DNA of 64,000 nucleotides from Ureibacillus galli. Lineage in GTDB: Bacteria; Bacillota; Bacilli; Bacillales_A; Planococcaceae. Numbering within the stretch: the first letter of the stretch is position 1; the number at the start of each line of letters is the position of its first letter. A program made the translations under genes and the position numbers. The notes under the pieces are model-generated. The model searched no databases. It was not told where the DNA came from and was given only the letters and a program-made list of their open reading frames with translations. Location of the stretch: contig NZ_JACSQA010000002.1 of the NCBI RefSeq assembly GCF_014836845.1, positions 118,843 to 182,842 on the forward strand, in the 5' to 3' direction. Shown here piece by piece: positions 56,721 to 64,000 of the stretch.

Positions 56721-56769
56721 AAAAAACGAGATGTGGTCGAATTCTATCGACATTACATCTCGTTTTTTT
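56721..56769. terminator. Bidirectional terminator downstream of hemQ
   Basis: AAAAACGAGATGT and ACATCTCGTTTTT pair perfectly with an inner GTCGA/TCGAC stem. It overlaps the end of the convergent 59-residue membrane protein gene. Confidence 0.85.
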
Positions 56770-56932
56770 CATCTTCTTTCGTTTTCAAAATGAGAATAAT
56801 CGTATTGATAAAAAATCCGATAAATAAAATTAGTACAAACAAATACCAATGCAATGGTTGTTCGTATAAACTTGCAACTAAAAAAGAAATAATCGCACTG
56901 ATGACAATTGCAACCCAAATACCAATTTGCAT
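56753..56932 (-). CDS. Small membrane protein, 59 residues
   Basis: Short gene with a strong AAGGAG ribosome binding site seven bases before ATG. The protein has two hydrophobic helices (about 4-21 and 30-50) joined by LYEQPLHW, and a charged tail KTKEDEKNEM. The pattern is that of small two-helix membrane proteins common in Bacillales; no function known. A longer open frame in another reading frame over the same DNA has no ribosome binding site and is not real. Confidence 0.7.
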   Translation of the reverse strand: MQIGIWVAIVISAIISFLVASLYEQPLHWYLFVLILFIGFFINTIILILKTKEDEKNEM

Positions 56933-57140
56933 AGGTTAACTCCTTTTTAACATGTTTTCCCCAAGTCATATCAATTATTCCCGTTTTAATTCAAATTCAA
57001 TCTTGAAACTCTGCCTTTGGACTATTTTATTTATCTTTCATTCAGGCATTCATTTTTACGAACAAATTTGTACTCTAATCATAAATTAAAGTCATAGGCT
57101 TTTTTTTATCATTTATTTATTCTGAAATGGTAGTAAAAGC

Positions 57141-57531
57141 ATACATTAATATAGGGTGCTTTGGAAAAACGGCGTAATACCATCTACTAAAGCCCAAGTC
57201 TCCGTTTAGCCTTCTATTCTCCTAAGGTAAAAAGGAGACGTAAATTTAATACCGCTTTTAGTCGGACGCATCGTGTCAATAAGGTCCACTGTCTGGTTTT
57301 TGGAGACTAACATACTACAGGAATAACAAAGTCCTCTTAGTTGGAAGTATCACAAACAAAGTTATGATCTGGCGGGCAAATTTTCTGTAAAGGAATTTTT
57401 CCTAGTTAGCATCCTCTTTCTTAGTTGCTGCCAATATTCGTTTGAACAATGGTACAGAACATGGACTTTGGTCGTTCCCACTCCCTCCTGCCCAGGCGAA
57501 TATCCAAGTTAAGAATACTTAAATATTTTAA
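57141..57531. other. Unassigned G+C-richer non-coding segment upstream of gerQ
   Basis: About 390 bp with visibly more G+C (near 45% in 57181-57240 by count) than other gaps here. It holds several potential hairpins, for example GTCTCC (57198-57203) with GGAGAC (57234-57239), and recurring scraps such as CTTAGTTG. No reading frame runs through it on either strand; only fragments such as a 34-codon minus-strand frame are open. It may be a decayed mobile element or a structured RNA. The stretch 56933-57140 is A/T-rich and seems empty. Confidence 0.4.
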
Positions 57532-57549
57532 ATGAAAGGATGTTTTTGG

Positions 57550-57999
57550 TTGGTTTATTATTGGAGCCCAAGTGGTCAAAGACAACAAGGTTTCCCTCAA
57601 ACTCAATTTGGACAGCAACAATTTTATCCTCAAACAGGTCAGCAATTTTTTCCTCAACCCCCTCCACCTGTTTCTGTTCCAAGTGGTGCAACTATGCCAC
57701 AAACAGGTGTAACAGGAGCTGCTGTTAGAGGCGAGGAATCTTATATTGAAAACATTTTAAGATTAAATCGTGGAAAACCTGCCACTTTCCATTTTACTGT
57801 TCCTACCGCAACAGGTGGAGGTAATGGAAATACAGTGACAGTTCGTGGAGTAGTTGAGGCAGCTGGACGCGACCATGCGATTATTCGAGAATTACAAACA
57901 AACCATCGTTATTTGTTCCCGATGATTTATTTCGACTATGCAGAATTTGATGAAGAAGTAGCTTATTTCAATCAAACGCCAGGTGCTACAGATCGTTAA
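57550..57999 (+). CDS. gerQ: Spore coat protein GerQ
   Basis: Coat protein of 149 residues that anchors the cortex-lytic enzyme CwlJ and is cross-linked by transglutaminase. The N-terminal third is low-complexity and Gln/Pro-rich (QQFYPQTGQQFFPQPPPP). The conserved C-terminal domain has ESYIENILRLNRGK, VVEAAGRDHAII and YLFPMIYFDYAEFDEEV. The start is taken as TTG at 57550, with AAAGGATG seven bases ahead. An ATG six codons upstream has no ribosome binding site and would itself lie within this one. Confidence 0.9.
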   Translation: MVYYWSPSGQRQQGFPQTQFGQQQFYPQTGQQFFPQPPPPVSVPSGATMPQTGVTGAAVRGEESYIENILRLNRGKPATFHFTVPTATGGGNGNTVTVRGVVEAAGRDHAIIRELQTNHRYLFPMIYFDYAEFDEEVAYFNQTPGATDR

Positions 58000-58004
58000 T
58001 TAGG

Positions 58005-58050
58005 AAAACATCCACCTCAGGGCCATTGTCGGTTCGAAGTGGATGTTTTT
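58005..58050. terminator. Bidirectional terminator between gerQ and the M20 peptidase gene
   Basis: AAAACATCCAC (58005-58015) pairs perfectly with GTGGATGTTTT (58039-58049). T runs on both strands serve the convergent genes. Confidence 0.9.
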
Positions 58051-58051
58051 C

Positions 58052-59230
58052 TTATTTACTATTATTTAAATAGTTTAATGTTGCCAATCCTAATGTTTTA
58101 GCTGCAATCAACATGGCTCTTTCATCAAAATTAAAACGAGCATGATGATGGGGATAAGCCACTTCCCAATTCGGATCTTTTGCTCCTGTAATAAAAAACG
58201 TACCGGGAACCTTCTCTAAATAATAGGAAAAGTCTTCGCCAATCATAAAAGGAGCACATTCAATTACATTTTTCACTTCAGGAACGTTGCAAGCAATATC
58301 TGCAATAAATTGGGTTGCTTTTTTATGGTTCACTACTGGAGGATACCCTCTAGTAAAGGAATATTGATAAGTAGCATGGGAACCCTCACAAACCGACTTA
58401 AGTAGCAATTCAATCTCTTTTTCTATTAAACTTTGAACCTCTTTATCAAATGTACGCACTGTACCCTTCAGTTCTACTTTGTCGGCAATGACATTAAATG
58501 GATTTATCGCTTCAAAATGGCCTACAGAAATAACAGCCGACTTTAATGGGTCTACTCTTCGGGAAACAATGTTTTGAAGTTGAGTAACAAACTGGGACGC
58601 GATTACTATGGCATCAACTGAATGATGGGGTTCAGCTCCGTGCCCACCTTTACCTTGAATCGTAATTTCAAATCGATCAGCTGCTGCCATAATCGCACCA
58701 TTACGGACTAATATATCCCCTAACGGCGTCGGTGCCCACAAATGGGTACCAAAAATCATATCAACTCCTTCTAAACAACCATCCTCTATCATTGGTTTTG
58801 CCCCACCAGGAGCTACCTCTTCAGCAAACTGATGAATCAATACGACGTTACCTTGAATTTGTTCCCTCATTTCAGTTAACACTTTCGCTAGCACTAAAAG
58901 TGTAGCAGTATGGCCATCATGACCACATGCATGCATCACTCCGTCAATCTTTGATTTATAAGGAACATTATTTTCTTCTTGAATGGCAAGGGCATCAAAA
59001 TCGGCACGTAAAGCTACGGTCTTTCCAGGCTTTGAGCCGCGTATTGTGGCTACTACTCCCCGTCCCCCAACTCCTTCTCGCAACTCTAAACCTAATTTTC
59101 TATAATAATTTGCTATAAAGGCAGGTGTATGTACTTCATGAAATGATAGTTCTGGATTTTCGTGTAAATGACGTCGAATCGATATCATTTCTTCATAATA
59201 TTGATGAAGTGAAGTAAATAATTGCTTCAT
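58052..59230 (-). CDS. M20D family amidohydrolase (N-acyl-amino-acid deacylase type)
   Basis: Dinuclear-metal hydrolase of 392 residues. Metal ligands are in MHACGHDGHTA, FAEEVAPGG (catalytic Glu pair), FGTHLWAP and the C-terminal GEDFSYYL and HHHARFNFDE. A dimerisation domain lies around 180-295. Family members hydrolyse N-acetyl amino acids, hippurate or IAA conjugates; which applies here cannot be read. It is a single-gene unit. Confidence 0.88.
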   Translation of the reverse strand: MKQLFTSLHQYYEEMISIRRHLHENPELSFHEVHTPAFIANYYRKLGLELREGVGGRGVVATIRGSKPGKTVALRADFDALAIQEENNVPYKSKIDGVMHACGHDGHTATLLVLAKVLTEMREQIQGNVVLIHQFAEEVAPGGAKPMIEDGCLEGVDMIFGTHLWAPTPLGDILVRNGAIMAAADRFEITIQGKGGHGAEPHHSVDAIVIASQFVTQLQNIVSRRVDPLKSAVISVGHFEAINPFNVIADKVELKGTVRTFDKEVQSLIEKEIELLLKSVCEGSHATYQYSFTRGYPPVVNHKKATQFIADIACNVPEVKNVIECAPFMIGEDFSYYLEKVPGTFFITGAKDPNWEVAYPHHHARFNFDERAMLIAAKTLGLATLNYLNNSK

Positions 59231-59349
59231 GATTTAATCCCCTTTCGCACCTTACTTTAATAATCATATGTTTTTTAAAGGTATGTTCATCCCCTTCACT
59301 TTAACATCATTTTAAATGAATTGTTAGTTTATTCTAAAAATTTAAAAGT

Positions 59350-59388
59350 AAAAAGAAGGAGTAGTCCTAATAACTCGGACTACCCCTT
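59350..59388 (-). terminator. Terminator of the DUF423 gene
   Basis: GGGTAGTCC and GGACTACTCC form the stem; a CTTCTTTTTAC tail follows on the minus strand. Confidence 0.75.
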
Positions 59389-59396
59389 TCTACCCA

Positions 59397-59780
59397 TTAT
59401 ACGTTTTTATGTTTTGATACAGAAACGATGAGAAGAACCCAACCTGCTAAAAATAATACGCCACCTATTGGTGTAATTGCTCCTAAAATACGAATTCCCG
59501 AAAGGGCAAGGACATATAAGCTTCCAGCAAAGAAAATAATTCCTGCATTCATAAAGATCACTGCTATTTTAAGTTGTTTAACTGAGCCCAGTAATTTGGA
59601 ACTCATTAATATTCCAATTACTAAAATGGCTGCTGCGTGAAACATTTGATATTGAACAGCAGTATCCCAAATACCTGTACTATATTCATCTAATATTCCT
59701 TTTAATGCATGGGCACCAAAGGCACCCAACGCTACCGCTAAAAAACCATGAATAGCGCCTGATATAATAGAACCTTTCAT
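59397..59780 (-). CDS. ywdK: DUF423 membrane protein, YwdK type
   Basis: Integral membrane protein of 127 residues with four helices; the N-terminal GAFGAHALKGIL is the DUF423 hallmark. Function unknown. ATG at 59780 is preferred, with AGAGG seven bases ahead; eight upstream in-frame codons precede this site. Its place near gerQ, ywdI and ung equals the B. subtilis ywd region. Confidence 0.88.
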   Translation of the reverse strand: MKGSIISGAIHGFLAVALGAFGAHALKGILDEYSTGIWDTAVQYQMFHAAAILVIGILMSSKLLGSVKQLKIAVIFMNAGIIFFAGSLYVLALSGIRILGAITPIGGVLFLAGWVLLIVSVSKHKNV

Positions 59781-59830
59781 TTTTAAACCTCTTCTCTTTA
59801 TCATACTCTTTTTATGTAACTGATTTAAAA

Positions 59831-60115
59831 CTAAAAATCAAAAATCGAATCTCCATTTGCATCCTTCTCTTGTAACTTATGTTCATGAATTGAAGAACGA
59901 TGAATAACGTTTGAAGGTGACGGAATGTTATTAGAATAAGTAGTTGTTATCTTTTGTAATTCTACTGATTGGTTATTGTTAGGTCTTGTCAAAGCAACAT
60001 TACATAATGCACGAATTGCACTTAATTGTTCTCGTACTTGTTGTTCATCTTGGGTACCTTTTGCCTCTGCCACAAGTTGCTCGATTTCATCTAACAATTG
60101 ATGATAAGAAATCAT
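59831..60115 (-). CDS. ywdI: YwdI family (DUF5327) protein
   Basis: Small cytosolic protein of 94 residues. The N-terminal part is helical (YHQLLDEIEQLVAEAKGT, VREQLSAIRALCNVAL) and the C-terminal half is polar and probably disordered, ending DSIFDF. It matches the YwdI family, function unknown. The ribosome binding site (GGAGGA) lies in the end of the preceding small gene. Confidence 0.8.
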   Translation of the reverse strand: MISYHQLLDEIEQLVAEAKGTQDEQQVREQLSAIRALCNVALTRPNNNQSVELQKITTTYSNNIPSPSNVIHRSSIHEHKLQEKDANGDSIFDF

Positions 60116-60118
60116 ATT

Positions 60119-60295
60119 TTACCGTTCCTCCATTTTTAATTTAGGGGTAAATTGCATACAATCGAAACCAGAAGATTGTTTCACAACGAGTGAGGGTAAC
60201 TGTTTGGATTTAAATTGATACGCATTACATCCCCTAGGATTCTGTTGATCCCACGTTACACGGAAGTATTGACATTTGAAGCAATCCACTTTCAT
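60119..60295 (-). CDS. Four-cysteine mini-protein, 58 residues
   Basis: Short gene between ung and ywdI on the same strand. The protein begins MKVDCFKCQYFRVTWD and has Cys at 5, 8, 23 and 46, a zinc-ribbon-like pattern (CxxC ... GC ... C). I recall close relatives of this pattern (KCxxFRVTW...PRGCxAFxFKSK) as hypothetical proteins next to ung in other Bacillus genomes, but no function. Its end overlaps the ywdI ribosome binding site. Ribosome binding site AAAGTGAG is weak and distant. Confidence 0.75.
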   Translation of the reverse strand: MKVDCFKCQYFRVTWDQQNPRGCNAYQFKSKQLPSLVVKQSSGFDCMQFTPKLKMEER

Positions 60296-60448
60296 TTACA
60301 GCAACTCACTTTCTATTTCAATTTATATCATGATTCTATTCGAGAGAAAAGTTATCCGTTTCCCCACCTGCTTTACTATACTTGCAACAAAATATTGATC
60401 GTCAATGGAATCCAGTATTAAAATTTATAAATCAATTCCCTACTTTCT

Positions 60449-61129
60449 CTATTCAATTAAACACCAATCAATCGGTTGTTTTCCCCATTCCGTTAGCTTT
60501 TCATTTATTTTCGAAAATGGTTTACTACCGAAAAACCCTCTATATGCACTTAACGGGCTTGGATGTGGGGATTCGATAACGAAATGGTGATCTCCCATCT
60601 TTTCAATAATCCGTTTCTTCTTTTGTGCCGGTTTTCCCCATAACACGAAAATAATCGGATCTGGTCGCTCCGCAAGTTTTTCAATGACCTTATCCGTAAA
60701 TTGCTCCCATCCTTGTCCTTTATGGGAATTTGCTTCACCTTGTCGAACCGTTAACACCGTATTTAATAAAAAAACACCTTGCTGAGCCCATTTCATTAAA
60801 TAGCCATCCTCTGGAATTGGATAGCCTAAATCACTTTGTAATTCTTGAAATATATTTCGTAAGCTTGGAGGATGTGGAACACCTTTTTTTACAGAAAAAC
60901 TCATCCCATGGGCTTGCCCAGGACCGTGATATGGATCCTGCCCTAAAATGACTACTTTCACATCTTTATAAGCAATTGTTTGAAAAACGCTCATGACTTC
61001 TTCTTTTGGTGGATACACTGTGGATATGCGATATTGTTCATCTAAAAATTTTTTCAAGCTTATGTAATACGGTTTATTCATTTCGTCTGCAAGTACTTCT
61101 TGCCAATCATTTTCTAACAACATATTCAT
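60449..61129 (-). CDS. ung: Uracil-DNA glycosylase
   Basis: Family 1 uracil-DNA glycosylase of 226 residues that removes uracil from DNA in base-excision repair. [18 protein letters not shown] carries the catalytic Asp, and [13 protein letters not shown] the catalytic His loop. Full length. RBS AGGAGAGG ahead of ATG at 61129; a second ATG two codons on could also serve. It is divergent from pdxK. Confidence 0.97.
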   Translation of the reverse strand: MNMLLENDWQEVLADEMNKPYYISLKKFLDEQYRISTVYPPKEEVMSVFQTIAYKDVKVVILGQDPYHGPGQAHGMSFSVKKGVPHPPSLRNIFQELQSDLGYPIPEDGYLMKWAQQGVFLLNTVLTVRQGEANSHKGQGWEQFTDKVIEKLAERPDPIIFVLWGKPAQKKKRIIEKMGDHHFVIESPHPSPLSAYRGFFGSKPFSKINEKLTEWGKQPIDWCLIE

Positions 61130-61271
61130 TATTATACACCTCTCCTTTTAAACTACTTGAACTATTCTGCAGTTGCAATGATTGATTAACATGTTCACTA
61201 AATTTATAAGAACTTGGAGGAAAGGGATTTATCTACTATCAAAACAAACTGACATTATACTTTTTATAATA

Positions 61272-61295
61272 TCTGACTATTTTTATAAAGTCAGA
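61272..61295. promoter_or_regulatory. Inverted repeat in the ung-pdxK intergenic region
   Basis: TCTGACT (61272-61278) and AGTCAGA (61289-61295) are perfect inverted arms just after a TATAAT (61265-61270). It may be an operator or leader hairpin of pdxK. Evidence is limited to position. Confidence 0.35.
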
Positions 61296-61353
61296 GTTCC
61301 TTTATACTTTAGAACCATATATATCATGACATGATTAAAGGAGTATGAGATAA

Positions 61354-62187
61354 ATGGTATTGAAAAAAACATTAACCATTGCTGGTTCCGACGCTTCAGG
61401 TGGAGCTGGATTAGAAGCGGACTTAAAAGCCTTTGAAGAACATAATACTTACGGAATGGCTGCTGTAACGGTGATTGCCACAATGGATCCGGATAATAAT
61501 TGGAGCCACGGCGTTCACACGTTACCAATTGATGTATTACAAGCCCAATTAAAAACTGCCTTTTCTACTGGAATTGATGCATTAAAAACGGGCATGTTAT
61601 CTACAGAAGAAGTTATTCAAACGACTGGTGAAGCAATCTCTGCTTCTGGCGTTGAAAAAGTAGTCATTGATCCTGTTATGGTTTGTAAAGGTGAAGATGA
61701 AGTATTAAATCCTGGTACAGTGGATGCAATGATTCAATATTTATTACCAAATGCACTTGTGACAACACCGAATCTTTTCGAAGCAGGTCAACTTGCTGGT
61801 ACAGGAACTCCAAAAACAATTGAAGAAATGAAAGTAGCAGCTAAAAAAATTAATGCTCTTGGTGCTAAAAATATAGTTATTAAAGGCGGACGTGCTTTAA
61901 ATAGTGATAAAGCAGTTGACTTATTCTACGATGGACAAGCATTTTATTTATTAGAAACACCAAAAGTGGATACTACTTACAATCATGGTGCTGGCTGTAC
62001 ATTTGCTGCTAGTGTTACTGCGAACTTAGCAAACGGGTTATCTGTTAAAGAGGCAGTTATCGAGGCAAAAGAATTCGTAGCAGCTGGTATTCTTCACGGA
62101 TGGAAGTTAAATGAATTTGTCGGTCCAGTTTATCACGGAGCAAAACCTCGTCTTGGTGCACCTGAAGTGACAGTAACGGAAATTTAA
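61354..62187 (+). CDS. pdxK: Pyridoxine/pyridoxal/pyridoxamine kinase (ThiD-like)
   Basis: Ribokinase-superfamily kinase of 277 residues. The start KKTLTIAGSDASGGAGLEADLK and the C-terminal NHGAGCTFAASVTANLA (anion hole and catalytic Cys-Asp-type region) are those of the ThiD-like PdxK of B. subtilis (YwdB). It makes pyridoxal 5'-phosphate or, less likely, HMP-phosphate; no thiamin genes or TPP riboswitch are nearby. RBS GGAG. Confidence 0.9.
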   Translation: MVLKKTLTIAGSDASGGAGLEADLKAFEEHNTYGMAAVTVIATMDPDNNWSHGVHTLPIDVLQAQLKTAFSTGIDALKTGMLSTEEVIQTTGEAISASGVEKVVIDPVMVCKGEDEVLNPGTVDAMIQYLLPNALVTTPNLFEAGQLAGTGTPKTIEEMKVAAKKINALGAKNIVIKGGRALNSDKAVDLFYDGQAFYLLETPKVDTTYNHGAGCTFAASVTANLANGLSVKEAVIEAKEFVAAGILHGWKLNEFVGPVYHGAKPRLGAPEVTVTEI

Positions 62188-62202
62188 TTTACTATATAAT
62201 TT

Positions 62203-62235
62203 GGCAGTGTGAACATTGTTCACACTGCCCTTTTT
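62203..62235 (+). terminator. Terminator of pdxK
   Basis: GGCAGTGTGAAC (62203-62214) pairs perfectly with GTTCACACTGCC (62218-62229), followed by CTTTTTAC. Confidence 0.9.
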
Positions 62236-62315
62236 ACTTTAAAAACCTTTTTCTTTTCATAAAGTAACATTTTTTACTATACTTATTAATAAATAGATGT
62301 GAAAGGAGAATTAAG

Positions 62316-62666
62316 ATGAAGGAAGTACAAATCGACGAGCTCCAAGAATTGCTTAATTCTTTTGCGAACAAAGACGTCTATATTCATCTAGAAACAACAA
62401 ATGGAGCTTATGCTACACATTTTGATGAAAAAGTGTTCAATGCAGGGGCTTTCATTCGCAATGCTAAAATCCGATATGAACTAGCAAAAATCATTGAAGA
62501 TACCCCACACCGAGTAGGACTAAAAATGGAGCATGGATGGGTCTATGCTCAAGGTATTACTCATTATGAAGTGGATGAAAAAGGTCGTTTGTTAATGGCT
62601 GGATTAGACTTTACAGGAAAACTTGCTGTTGCACTAGAAATTAGTGAAACACCATTTTCTTATTAA
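62316..62666 (+). CDS. yojF: YojF family (DUF1806) protein
   Basis: Cytosolic protein of 116 residues, DUF1806/YojF family, function unknown. Conserved blocks: KDVYIHLETTNGAYA, NAGAFIRNAKI and LKMEHGWVYAQGITHYE. It is always found with bshB2-type genes in Bacillus, and here it lies 14 bp upstream of one. RBS AAAGGAG. Confidence 0.9.
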   Translation: MKEVQIDELQELLNSFANKDVYIHLETTNGAYATHFDEKVFNAGAFIRNAKIRYELAKIIEDTPHRVGLKMEHGWVYAQGITHYEVDEKGRLLMAGLDFTGKLAVALEISETPFSY

Positions 62667-62680
62667 GGAGTGGATTTAAT

Positions 62681-63346
62681 ATGACTTTACAACCACAACG
62701 TCAAATATTAGTTGTCTTTCCCCATCCAGATGATGAAGCCTTTTCTTCTGCAGGAACAATAAGACTTTACCGTAATATGGGTGTCCCAGTTACATATGCA
62801 TGTTTAACTCTTGGAGAAATGGGTCGAAATCTTGGAAACCCTCCATTCGCCACACGGGAATCATTGCCAGAAATTCGCCGTGAAGAATTAAAGGCAGCTT
62901 GTAAACATATGGGAATCGAAGATCTTCGAATGATGGGATTACGTGATAAAACAGTGGAATTTGAAGATGATGAAAAAATGGTCAATCTTGTAAAAGATTT
63001 AATTGATGAATTAAACCCTTCATTAATTATCACTTTCCTACCGGGCTATGCGGTTCATCCAGATCATGAAGCCACAGGTCGGGCAGTAGTGGAAGCTGTT
63101 AGACGTATGCCGAAAGAAGATCGCCCTACCCTTTACACAGTAGGATTTGCTAATAATACAGTGGCAGAAAAAGGCGAACCAAATATTGAAATTGATATAA
63201 CTAGTGTTAAAACAGATAAAGTAAAAACTTTACAAGCCCATGCTTCTCAAACGGCATGGATGATTGAAGATTATCAAAAGCGAATAGATGAAGGCGATAA
63301 TTGGTTAGATAAAGAACGTTTTTATCTATTTAATTTTGAAGATTAA
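62681..63346 (+). CDS. bshB2: Bacillithiol biosynthesis deacetylase BshB2
   Basis: LmbE/PIG-L family zinc deacetylase of 221 residues removing acetyl from GlcNAc-malate in bacillithiol synthesis. The zinc site is FPHPDDEAFSSAGTI plus the later histidines in VHPDHEATG. GEMGRNLGNPP is the usual substrate loop. It is the last gene of the yojF-bshB2 pair. Confidence 0.93.
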   Translation: MTLQPQRQILVVFPHPDDEAFSSAGTIRLYRNMGVPVTYACLTLGEMGRNLGNPPFATRESLPEIRREELKAACKHMGIEDLRMMGLRDKTVEFEDDEKMVNLVKDLIDELNPSLIITFLPGYAVHPDHEATGRAVVEAVRRMPKEDRPTLYTVGFANNTVAEKGEPNIEIDITSVKTDKVKTLQAHASQTAWMIEDYQKRIDEGDNWLDKERFYLFNFED

Positions 63347-63360
63347 TTTGATAATATAAA

Positions 63361-63390
63361 GGGGCAGGTAATTATTTCCTGCCCCTTTTC
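63361..63390 (+). terminator. Terminator of yojF-bshB2
   Basis: GGGGCAGG (63361-63368) pairs with CCTGCCCC (63378-63385), followed by TTTT. Confidence 0.9.
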
Positions 63391-63597
63391 TATTCAAACT
63401 TTTTTATTTTTATTCAATACTATAATTCTATTCTCTTTATTAATTGATATTTTATAATCCTTTTATTTCCTGTATATTCAAATTTCATACATTTATAAAT
63501 TTCGCAATATTTTTACTTTAATCAAACGTATTTACAACTGTATATAAAGACTTTATAGTGTATAAATATTCAATCATACTATTAAAGAGGTAAACAA

Positions 63598-64000
63598 ATG
63601 ACGAAAAAATTCCCTTCATATACATGGTTTCTTTTTATCTTTTTGTCCTTAGTGGGTATTTTCTTATTTATTACACCGGTTAATACAGCCGATGGATTAA
63701 AGGTGCCTATTGCTTTGTTAGCTAATACACTTTCTGCAAATGTCGTAAGCTTTATTCACTGGTTTGCATGGATTATTTTTATTATTGCTGCTATTGGTTC
63801 TGTCATTATGCAGTTCATTCCAGAAAAAGAACAACGTACGTTATTCGACTCATTATTCCGTGTCAATTGGTTCTGGACAATTATGCGCATACTGGCAGTT
63901 ATCTTTGCAACAATGTTTTTATTCCAAGTTGGACCTGAAATTTTCACTAGCGAAAATACATCTGGTCTATTACTAGCTCCAGATGGCGGTCTAGTAACGA
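63598..64000 (+). CDS. YjiH-type nucleoside-recognition (GATE) membrane protein, partial
   Basis: Start of a membrane protein that runs past the window edge; 134 codons are seen. RBS AAAGAGG stands before ATG. Hydrophobic helices lie at about 10-28, 55-75 and 100-120. The opening (FLFITPVNTADGLKVPIALLAN, then WFAWIIFIIAAIGSVIMQFI) resembles the YjiH family, putative transporters with Gate domains. Substrate unknown. Confidence 0.7.
   Translation, partial: MTKKFPSYTWFLFIFLSLVGIFLFITPVNTADGLKVPIALLANTLSANVVSFIHWFAWIIFIIAAIGSVIMQFIPEKEQRTLFDSLFRVNWFWTIMRILAVIFATMFLFQVGPEIFTSENTSGLLLAPDGGLVT

Noticed and set aside
56769-56969. 66-codon minus-strand frame
   Set aside because: Wrong frame over the real 59-residue membrane protein gene, which has the ribosome binding site.
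57440-57490. Minus-strand AAAGTCCATG resembling the RNase P RNA core
   Set aside because: The flanking residues differ (no GAGGAAAGTCC) and the matching 3' ACAGAA core partner is absent at the expected place.
1-64000. CRISPR arrays, tRNA/rRNA genes, phage or defence systems
   Set aside because: No regularly spaced repeats, cloverleaf structures, integrases or defence-type proteins were seen.

Overview
The window is low-G+C Firmicutes DNA from an endospore-forming member of the Bacillales (Bacillaceae/Planococcaceae type). It carries sporulation and germination genes (spo0F, rsfA, gerQ), strong AGGAGG-type ribosome binding sites, cre boxes, a bacillithiol gene (bshB2), and gene order like the Bacillus subtilis ywj/ywf/ywd/ywh chromosomal regions. 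The species cannot be told from the sequence alone. No tRNA, rRNA, CRISPR array or intact insertion sequence was seen.

Layout. (1) 0-1.5 kb: spo0F and the divergent ywjG-type gene. (2) 1.7-25.5 kb: an island for pectin and galacturonate use, almost all on the minus strand. It contains the ABC ATPase msmX, a secreted PL1 pectate lyase, kdgF, a PL22 oligogalacturonate lyase, uxaA, uxaB, uxaC, a TIM-barrel isomerase, kduI, kdgK, kdgA, a YesN/YesM-type two-component system, a GH105 hydrolase, an ABC sugar importer (binding lipoprotein and two permeases), a Gfo/Idh/MocA oxidoreductase and a divergent esterase. It sits between ywjG and pyrG, which are neighbours in B. subtilis. (3) 25.7-28.7 kb: pyrG with an attenuator leader, rpoE and a small membrane protein. 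(4) 28.9-39.9 kb: a fatty-acid and branched-chain acyl-CoA cluster (fadF, thiolase, 3-hydroxyacyl-CoA dehydrogenase, two acyl-CoA dehydrogenases, a TetR regulator, and the B12-dependent fused mutase icmF). (5) 40.1-43.5 kb: B12 uptake and activation (btuC, a btuD-cbiZ fusion, pduO) under a cobalamin riboswitch. (6) 43.6-64 kb: housekeeping and sporulation genes (argS, ywiB, speB, pbpG-like, ywhD, a tautomerase, an HD hydrolase, rsfA, lipL, hemQ, gerQ, an M20 peptidase, a DUF423 gene, ywdI, a Cys4 mini-protein, ung, pdxK, yojF, bshB2) and the start of a YjiH-type membrane protein cut by the window edge.

How the parts fit. Pectate is cut outside the cell by Pel. Oligomers enter through the ABC importer, which MsmX probably powers. 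Ogl, GH105 and KdgF act inside. Unsaturated ends go through KduI towards KDG, and saturated galacturonate goes through UxaC, UxaB and UxaA to KDG. KdgK and KdgA then yield pyruvate and glyceraldehyde-3-phosphate. The KduD step is not encoded here. Three cre boxes point to catabolite repression. Paired CTTAAAAT boxes in three island promoter regions are candidate YesN-type activator sites. In the second half, B12 import and adenosylation would supply the cofactor for IcmF, next to the acyl-CoA degradation genes, whose promoters carry FadR-like operators.

No clearly new system was found. The most unusual items are a duplicated structured element with a compensatory base change (14-188), the spaced activator boxes with a 23-codon micro-ORF, an 88-bp inverted repeat (50594-50681), and about 390 bp of unexplained, relatively G+C-rich non-coding DNA upstream of gerQ (57141-57531).
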